From an uncultured Ruminococcus sp. (GTDB lineage: Bacteria > Bacillota > Clostridia > Oscillospirales > Ruminococcaceae): a stretch of DNA of 12,309 bases. A model generated the notes under the pieces. That model did not search any database and was not told the DNA's origin. It was given only the letters and a program-made list of their open reading frames with translations. Numbering within the stretch: the stretch's first letter is position 1; the number at the start of each line of letters is the position of its first letter. Both the position numbers and the translations under genes were made by a program. Of this stretch, positions 7,849 through 12,309 are shown piece after piece. The stretch spans positions 1 through 12,309 of the forward strand of contig CAMWXM010000066.1 of NCBI GenBank assembly GCA_947178195.1, in the 5' to 3' direction.

Positions 7849-9669
7849 TTATTCAACTGTCACTGATTTTGCAAGATTACGTGGCTTATCAACATCATTT
7901 CCTCTTAAAACAGAAGTATAATAAGCAATTAACTGTAATGGAACAACTGCTATCATCGGCATTATTATATCGTCTATATCGGGAAGTCCGAATTTATAAT
8001 CCGCAATATCCTTTTCCGGATCATAGGAATCACGGCAGACCATGATAACCTTAGCGCCCCTTGCCTTTACTTCCTTGATATTACTTACTGTTTTTTCAAA
8101 TAAACTTTTCTGAGTTGCTACTGCAATAACAGGCATACCGTCAGAAATAAGAGAAATAGTGCCGTGTTTTAATTCTCCTGCTGCATAGCTTTCAGAATGA
8201 ATATATGATATTTCTTTAAGCTTTAACGAGCCTTCCATACTTAAAGCATAATCAAGACCTCTTCCTATATAAAGAAGACTGTCGGCTGTAATAAGCGAGG
8301 ATGCTATATACTGAGTATGTTCCTTATGTTCAAGAATATTTTCTATTATATCGGGAGTAGAACTTAAAAGAGAAGTCAATCTTCTGCATTCATCTATATC
8401 TATTTTTCCGACTGCATAAGCCAGTTCAAACGCCAGCAGATACATTACGGCAATCTGGACCATATATGCTTTTGTCGAAGCAACGGCTATTTCAGGACCA
8501 GCATGGGTATAGATAAGCATATCCGCTTCTCTGGCAATAGAGCTTCCCTTTGCGTTGACGATAGCCAGTGTTTTAGCGCCGATTTCTTTGGAAAGTCTCA
8601 ATGCCGCAAGACTGTCGGCTGTTTCTCCCGATTGTGAAATAATAATGACTAAATCATTTTCATCTAAAAGCGGATCTCTGTATCTGAACTCAGAGGCTAT
8701 ATCCACTATAACAGGAACTCTTGCCAACTTTTCTATAATATATTTTCCTACCGTTCCCGCATGCATAGCAGTACCGCATGCTACTATATGAATACGATTG
8801 AATTTTTTCAAAGCTTCAGGAGTAATACCGCATTCCTCAAGATTTGGAAGTCCATCAACTATTCTGGGAGTTATGGTGGTTCTTATTGCCGTAGGCTGTT
8901 CGTGTATCTCTTTGAGCATAAAATGCTCAAATCCGTTTTTCTCAGCAGCGTCCATATCCCAATCAGCGGTTTTAAGCTCGAGCTTAATTTCTTTTTTATG
9001 GAGATTATAAAACTTAACACCGTCTTTATTCAGTACGGAAATTTCATCATGCTCCAGCAGATAATAATTTTTTGTATATTTAAGTATTGCCGGAACATCT
9101 GAAGCTATGAAGCTTTCATTTTCTCCCACACCGACAATAAGCGGACTTTCACGCCTTACAGCATAAACGGTATCTGCAAAATCAGCAAATACTATTCCAA
9201 GCGCAAAAGAACCTCTTATTTCACGCATAACTTTTATAATAGCGTCAAGTGGATCGCCTTCATAGTAATAATCAAGGAGCTGTGCAACCACTTCCGTATC
9301 AGTCTCGCTTAAAAATTCCCGATTCTGAGAAATCAGAAAATCCTTTATCTGTTTATAATTTTCTATAATGCCGTTATGCACTATGGTAACTCTTTTTCCG
9401 CTATGAGGATGAGAATTAATATCCGATGGTTCGCCATGAGTAGCCCATCTTGTATGACCTATTCCGGCGTGTCCTTTTATTTTTCCTTCTGTTTTCATTT
9501 TTTCCACAAGATCGGCTAATCTTCCCTTTGATTTTGCGACCTTGATCTCACCGCTGTCAAAAACGGCAATACCGGCCGAGTCATAGCCTCTGTATTCAAG
9601 CTTTGACAATGAATCGATAAGAATATCCGTACATTCATTTTTACCAACGTAACCTACTATCCCGCACAT
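7849..9669 (-). CDS. glmS: Glutamine--fructose-6-phosphate aminotransferase (isomerizing), GlmS
   Basis: GlmS makes glucosamine-6-phosphate from fructose-6-phosphate and glutamine, the first step towards UDP-GlcNAc and peptidoglycan. From the ATG at 9669 it has 606 residues, the normal size. The class II glutaminase domain begins MCGIVGYVG, where Cys must become the N-terminal nucleophile, with RGYDSAG, HTRWATHGEP, HNGIIENY and SETDTE. Two SIS isomerase domains follow, with VACGTAMHAG, SQSGETADS, STKAYMVQIA and ESYAAGELKHG. The C-terminal PRNLAKSVTVE holds the Lys expected to bind the sugar (Lys601). All expected catalytic motifs are present. The start is unusual: the only Shine-Dalgarno (AAAGGAG) sits 31 nt upstream of this ATG and 4 nt before an in-frame TTG at 9696, which would add nine residues (MFYNKSNDH). 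The ATG is preferred because it exposes Cys. First gene of an operon with two LRR genes. Confidence 0.96.
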   Translation of the reverse strand: MCGIVGYVGKNECTDILIDSLSKLEYRGYDSAGIAVFDSGEIKVAKSKGRLADLVEKMKTEGKIKGHAGIGHTRWATHGEPSDINSHPHSGKRVTIVHNGIIENYKQIKDFLISQNREFLSETDTEVVAQLLDYYYEGDPLDAIIKVMREIRGSFALGIVFADFADTVYAVRRESPLIVGVGENESFIASDVPAILKYTKNYYLLEHDEISVLNKDGVKFYNLHKKEIKLELKTADWDMDAAEKNGFEHFMLKEIHEQPTAIRTTITPRIVDGLPNLEECGITPEALKKFNRIHIVACGTAMHAGTVGKYIIEKLARVPVIVDIASEFRYRDPLLDENDLVIIISQSGETADSLAALRLSKEIGAKTLAIVNAKGSSIAREADMLIYTHAGPEIAVASTKAYMVQIAVMYLLAFELAYAVGKIDIDECRRLTSLLSSTPDIIENILEHKEHTQYIASSLITADSLLYIGRGLDYALSMEGSLKLKEISYIHSESYAAGELKHGTISLISDGMPVIAVATQKSLFEKTVSNIKEVKARGAKVIMVCRDSYDPEKDIADYKFGLPDIDDIIMPMIAVVPLQLIAYYTSVLRGNDVDKPRNLAKSVTVE

Positions 9670-9707
9670 ATGATCATTTGATTTGTTATAAAACAAATCT
9701 CTCCTTT
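9670..9707 (-). promoter_or_regulatory. glmS ribosome binding site with intervening hairpin
   Basis: AAAGGAG lies at 9707-9701 on the minus strand. Immediately after it, GATTTGTT (9699-9692) and AACAAATC (9687-9680) form a perfect 8-bp stem with a TTAT loop. Ten more nucleotides lead to the ATG at 9669. Folding the hairpin would cut the distance from GGAG to the ATG from 31 nt to about 11 unpaired nt. The same stretch is read through if translation starts at the TTG at 9696. Confidence 0.5.
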
Positions 9708-9793
9708 CATATTTTTTATAATAAAAATATTCTTGATTTTCGGATTATTTTATGGCAATACCGATTTTTTTATGCAACATTGCTTTAATATTC

Positions 9794-9822
9794 ATTATAT
9801 CATATGTAAAAAAAAAAATCAA
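9794..9822 (-). promoter_or_regulatory. Sigma-A type promoter of the glmS operon
   Basis: On the minus strand TTGATT (9822-9817) and a consensus TATAAT (9799-9794) are separated by exactly 17 bp. Transcription would begin near 9787, giving a leader of about 118 nt to the ATG. That leader is AT-rich and too unstructured to hold the glmS ribozyme found in many Firmicutes. Confidence 0.75.
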
Positions 9823-10006
9823 TGTGAATAAGATGATTTAAGTGTTAAAAGTGTGAAAATTATCTGATAAATAGTTAATTTAAAATTATTTAAAAAACAA
9901 TATTTCAACAAAAGTTAAATTTACTATTGTATTTTGACAATTAGATACAAAAAAAATATTAGATTTTATCTAAATATTACAAATCGAAAAAAATTCAAAA
10001 TTTCTA
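9823..10006. other. AT-rich divergent intergenic region between glmS and the tRNAs
   Basis: No gene is visible here. The plus strand carries a second promoter-like pair, TTGACA (9934-9939) and TATTAG (9957-9962), with a 17-bp spacer, which could be a distal tRNA promoter. TTAGAT occurs at 9941-9946 and 9959-9964, and the second copy forms a perfect dyad with ATCTAA (9968-9973), overlapping the possible -10. In such AT-rich DNA this may be chance. Confidence 0.3.
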
Positions 10007-10035
10007 TTGACTTTTTTGAAAAGCTGTAGTATAAT
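10007..10035 (+). promoter_or_regulatory. Promoter of the tRNA-Met/tRNA-Glu transcript
   Basis: TTGACT (10007-10012) and TATAAT (10030-10035) have a 17-bp spacer, one base from the sigma-A consensus. The start would be near 10042, about 45 nt before the first tRNA. The leader has a possible 6-bp stem TAGTCG/CGACTA (10040-10072). Confidence 0.87.
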
Positions 10036-10086
10036 AATATAGTCGCATGAAGCGGTAACAAAATAACGACTATTTCGACAATAAAT

Positions 10087-10163
10087 GGCGGCATAGCTCA
10101 GTTGGCTAGAGTACTCGGTTCATACCCGATTGGTCGTTGGTTCAAATCCTACTGCCGCTACCA
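10087..10163 (+). tRNA. tRNA-Met (anticodon CAT)
   Basis: This is 77 nt with encoded CCA. Acceptor arms GGCGGCA and TGCCGCT pair with G1-U72 wobble, which rules out an initiator (those have an unpaired 1-72 and GGG/CCC anticodon stem) and fits elongator tRNA-Met. The anticodon loop is TTCATAC. The T loop is TTCAAAT. Two stem positions are mismatched: C27-U43 (CTCGG against CCGAT) and U51-U63 (GTTGG against CCTAC). The D stem has a G10-U25 wobble. An Ile-CAT tRNA modified by TilS is possible from the anticodon alone, but the body resembles clostridial elongator Met. It is followed 5 nt later by tRNA-Glu. Confidence 0.88.
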
Positions 10164-10168
10164 TTTTA

Positions 10169-10243
10169 GGCCCGTTGGTCAAGAGGTTAAGACACCGCCC
10201 TTTCACGGCGGAATCATGGGTTCAATTCCCGTACGGGTCACCA
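10169..10243 (+). tRNA. tRNA-Glu (anticodon TTC)
   Basis: This is 75 nt with encoded CCA. Acceptor GGCCCGT pairs with ACGGGTC, the anticodon stem CCGCC/GGCGG encloses CTTTCAC, and the T arm ATGGG/CCCGT encloses TTCAATT. All stems pair apart from G-U wobbles. It shares the transcript with tRNA-Met, and its last A is the first base of the terminator hairpin. Confidence 0.97.
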
Positions 10244-10295
10244 AAATAAAAAGCTCTCAAATGGTTTTATAAATCATCTGAGAGCTTTTTATTTT
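10243..10295. terminator. Bidirectional terminator between the tRNAs and the convergent hydrolase pair
   Basis: A perfect 17-bp inverted repeat, AAAATAAAAAGCTCTCA (10243-10259) and its complement (10279-10295), has a 19-nt partly self-pairing loop. The GAGAGC core is followed by TTTTTATTTT on both strands, so it can end the tRNA transcript from the left and the membrane protein gene (stop at 10367) from the right. Confidence 0.87.
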
Positions 10296-10366
10296 ATTGC
10301 TCAATCGATTGTTAAGTCGAATATTATTGAAACTCACTTACACAAAATCTTTCATCAACCCTTATT

Positions 10367-10777
10367 TCAATTATAAGGCGGACGATAATTTTTTTTATTA
10401 ACGCCATAAATTCCGCCGGCAATTGACGGAACACACAAAAAAAGGATATCTCTTAATAAAACCGGAACTGAAAATCCACGCATATAGACTATTCCGAAAA
10501 CAGAGATTATTCCCCATAGCAGTAAGCCACATTTAAGTCCTGAGACTATGCCTTCACGGCGTTTTATTTTTCCGCATACATAGCCTGATATATAGCCACC
10601 CATGCCAAGCGAAAAGCAGGATACAGCATAAAGAGCAGCATCGGGAATATCAAACTTTGTCATGCATATTCCGCATACGCATACAAGAGTGATTATGGTA
10701 AACACTCCCCAGGAAACAGCCGTTATAATCCCATAGTATTTTTTACCTTTAACGGTTCTGAAAAATTTTCTTCTCAT
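10367..10777 (-). CDS. Small four-helix membrane protein (TIGR04086/YrzE-like)
   Basis: This is a 136-residue protein with a basic N-terminus (MRRKFFRTVKGKKYY) and four hydrophobic segments near residues 17-39, 48-70, 76-98 and 105-127. Glycine motifs occur in helix 2 (GMGGYISGYVCGK) and near the end (AGGIYGVNKK). The size, topology and the GG..SG..CGK.K loop after helix 2 suggest the TIGR04086 family of small Firmicutes membrane proteins, whose function I do not know. Its ATG overlaps the stop of the upstream hydrolase gene by 4 bp (ATGA) and has AGGGGG just before it, so the two are translationally coupled. The family call is from pattern memory. Confidence 0.75.
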   Translation of the reverse strand: MRRKFFRTVKGKKYYGIITAVSWGVFTIITLVCVCGICMTKFDIPDAALYAVSCFSLGMGGYISGYVCGKIKRREGIVSGLKCGLLLWGIISVFGIVYMRGFSVPVLLRDILFLCVPSIAGGIYGVNKKNYRPPYN

Positions 10778-12024
10778 ATATCCCCCTGATTTAATGTCTC
10801 TGATAATAATTTTAGTTCTTCGGCATTTTTTTTATCAAAAAGCGTTTCTATACTGTAAACTGCTATACCGCAGTTATTTTCCAAAACAAATTTTGCTTGT
10901 CTTGACGGTATGTTTTTGTCATTTTTCCATTCGTCCTTTCCGCTGCCAGCCCATTTATCCTCTTTTCCTATTTTATAAGTACATATCCCGATTATGAGAT
11001 TTACCTTATCACATGTATTTTCAGCCTTCCAATCTGTTACCGTCTGCTCAAAGGGCAGATTTTCATTTTTAAATCCATAATATATCTGCGGTACGATATA
11101 GTCACAGAAGCCTTCTTCGGAACACCATTTTTGTACATCTGCATAAAGAACATTCTTATCTATATACATATTTCCCTGGGGACTTATTCCGAAAAGTATT
11201 TCACTATCAGCTTCTTTTACAGCGCTGTATATTCCTTTTATCATCAGATCAATATTATTTATACGCCATTGCTGCAAATCAGATTCGCCGGAACTTTCAA
11301 AAGCTTTTTTATCAAAACCTTCGTCCTGATCAGGATAAAAATAATCGTCAATATGAATGCCATCAACATTATAATTTTCAACAATTTCCTTAACGCCGTC
11401 GGATATATACTCTCTTACCTCTTCATATGCAGGATTTAGATACCATCTGTTATTAATATTACAGATGTAGCTTCCATTTTTTTCGCTGTCGTTATACCAG
11501 CTTTTTATTTTATATTTTTTATCCAGACTTTTTATTTCATTATCCGTCTGGCAACGCAAAGGGTTTATCCAGCCGTGTACCGATAAATTCTGCTCATGAG
11601 CTTTATTGATAATTATTTCAAACGGGTCAAAGGATTCGGGACAATTGACCGATGGTGGAAAAATATCTGATTTGTAATATGCATCGTTGTATGGACGGAT
11701 ATGAACATAAATGGTATTAAATCCTGTATTTTTTATTTTCTCCATTATTTTTATAATATCGCCGGTAAATTCTGACTCAGTTTTGTCGTTCAACATTTTT
11801 TCATAATCCATCATGGTGAACCATACTGATTTCTGTTTATCATAATTTAAAGGTATGTAATCTACAGAATTATTTTCGTCATTTAGCCTCAGCTGCTCGA
11901 CAGTCTGTTCATTGAGAGAAATATCACCGCTGTTATCGTTATAATTATTATTACTGTCCTTGTTTTTACCACATGAGCACAGCAGAAAAATAATAATAAA
12001 TACCATAAATATCTTTCTTTTCAT
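10774..12024 (-). CDS. Family-10-like glycoside hydrolase lipoprotein (GHL10/DUF187, YngK/DigH type)
   Basis: This 416-residue lipoprotein has a signal peptide (MKRKIFMVFIIIFLLCSC, lipobox L-C-S-C, lipidated Cys18) and an Asn/Asp-rich linker, so it sits on the outer face of the membrane. The rest is a TIM-barrel of the GHL10 family. It opens with VWFTMMDYEKML, then GFNTIYVHIRPYNDAYY, the HGWINPLR strand, VDGIHIDDYFYP with the conserved acidic pair Asp226-Asp227, FGISPQGN and YIVPQIYYGF. The best studied relative, E. coli DigH, cleaves denuded peptidoglycan, so a wall glycan substrate is plausible but not shown. The start has AAAGGA 9 nt upstream. It is the first gene of a two-gene operon with the small membrane protein. 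The promoter is not certain; TATATA at 12138-12133 is a possible -10 downstream of tandem repeats. Confidence 0.9.
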   Translation of the reverse strand: MKRKIFMVFIIIFLLCSCGKNKDSNNNYNDNSGDISLNEQTVEQLRLNDENNSVDYIPLNYDKQKSVWFTMMDYEKMLNDKTESEFTGDIIKIMEKIKNTGFNTIYVHIRPYNDAYYKSDIFPPSVNCPESFDPFEIIINKAHEQNLSVHGWINPLRCQTDNEIKSLDKKYKIKSWYNDSEKNGSYICNINNRWYLNPAYEEVREYISDGVKEIVENYNVDGIHIDDYFYPDQDEGFDKKAFESSGESDLQQWRINNIDLMIKGIYSAVKEADSEILFGISPQGNMYIDKNVLYADVQKWCSEEGFCDYIVPQIYYGFKNENLPFEQTVTDWKAENTCDKVNLIIGICTYKIGKEDKWAGSGKDEWKNDKNIPSRQAKFVLENNCGIAVYSIETLFDKKNAEELKLLSETLNQGDI

Positions 12025-12160
12025 TATAACACGTCCTTTTTTATTAATAATATTCTCTGCAATAAAAAAATATTCTTCAAAGCTTTGCTTTCAATAAGTC
12101 ATCATTAGTTATTTAATTAGTGACTCTTTAAGTATATATCATCATTAAATAAAACCTGTA
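12025..12160 (-). promoter_or_regulatory. Leader and possible operator region of the hydrolase operon
   Basis: No gene is seen. TCATCATTA occurs twice exactly 40 bp apart (12099-12107 and 12139-12147). AGTCA (12097-12101) and TGACT (12121-12125) form a short dyad, and CAAAGCTTTG (12078-12087) is a perfect palindrome. No textbook -35/-10 pair is apparent on the minus strand. Confidence 0.3.
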
Positions 12161-12193
12161 TTTTCGTAAAGTTTTCGTAATCTTTTCGTTGGC
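12161..12193. repeat. Three tandem 11-bp repeats with TTTTCGTAA core
   Basis: TTTTCGTAAAG, TTTTCGTAATC and TTTTCGTTGGC follow each other without gaps at 12161, 12172 and 12183. The first two share nine bases in a row and the third shares seven. An 11-bp period places each core on the same face of the helix, as in tandem sites of OmpR/PhoB-family regulators. They lie 137-169 bp upstream of the hydrolase start. Confidence 0.6.
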
Positions 12194-12275
12194 TCCTCAA
12201 ATAAATATTATGAAGTATGTTATTTGTTTGGCAATATTGTATATTATTTAGTGATTTTTAAAATATATTTTGTGC

Positions 12276-12307
12276 ATACATACGAAAGTGTTAAGTATGT
12301 ATTGACA
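12276..12307 (+). promoter_or_regulatory. Inverted repeat abutting a -35 box of an off-window plus-strand gene
   Basis: ATACATAC (12276-12283) and GTATGTAT (12295-12302) are perfect 8-bp arms with an 11-bp spacer. A consensus TTGACA (12302-12307) shares the last base of the right arm. The -10 and gene would lie beyond the window, so the promoter cannot be confirmed. Confidence 0.45.
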
Positions 12308-12309
12308 TT

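Noticed and set aside
7836..7856. Upstream TTG start for the first LRR protein
   Set aside because: It would overlap the glmS stop and place AAAGAGGT inside the coding region; the ATG at 7835 uses that site.
9808..9818. Poly-A run upstream of glmS as a mobile-element scar
   Set aside because: It is only the spacer of the glmS promoter; no flanking duplication or terminal repeats are visible.
12210..12251. Plus-strand ATG with a 13-codon frame
   Set aside because: It has no ribosome binding site, ends at once in TAG and lies in AT-rich regulatory DNA.

Overview
The window looks like chromosome from an AT-rich, anaerobic Gram-positive clostridium, most likely a Ruminococcus-like member of the Oscillospiraceae. 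The grounds are a cytosolic cellobiose phosphorylase very close to clostridial enzymes as I remember them, the clostridial form of FeoB, BspA-type leucine-rich repeat surface proteins with a membrane tail, AGGAG-type ribosome binding sites and AT-rich intergenic DNA. No outer-membrane genes, phage genes or CRISPR array are visible. Almost all protein genes lie on the minus strand.

Layout from left to right. Positions 1-71 hold the end of an unrecognised plus-strand gene, followed by a strong terminator. Positions 125-306 are gene-free and packed with terminators. Next on the minus strand are a monocistronic cellobiose phosphorylase gene (325-2781) with its own promoter and structured leader, and feoB (3029-5164) without an adjacent feoA. 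A three-gene operon then runs from a good promoter at 9794-9822: glmS, then two tandem leucine-rich repeat proteins that are each secreted and held by a C-terminal membrane helix. It ends at a terminator at 5312-5349. Divergent from glmS, a consensus promoter drives tRNA-Met(CAT) and tRNA-Glu(TTC), which end at a 17-bp bidirectional hairpin. Facing the tRNAs is a minus-strand pair with ATGA overlap: a family-10-like glycoside hydrolase lipoprotein followed by a small four-helix membrane protein. The right edge (12025-12309) is a regulatory region with three tandem 11-bp repeats and an inverted repeat touching a plus-strand -35 box, so another gene probably starts just beyond the window.

Functionally, the phosphorylase fits cellodextrin catabolism and FeoB fits ferrous iron uptake under anoxia. 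GlmS makes glucosamine-6-phosphate for the cell wall, and the co-transcribed repeat proteins and the lipoprotein hydrolase are also envelope-directed. That envelope link is inference. The least ordinary points are the glmS translation start (a hairpin between its only Shine-Dalgarno and the ATG that exposes the catalytic Cys), the lack of a glmS ribozyme, the glmS/LRR/LRR operon, two stem mismatches in tRNA-Met, and the helically phased repeats near the right edge. I found no clear new defence or mobile system.
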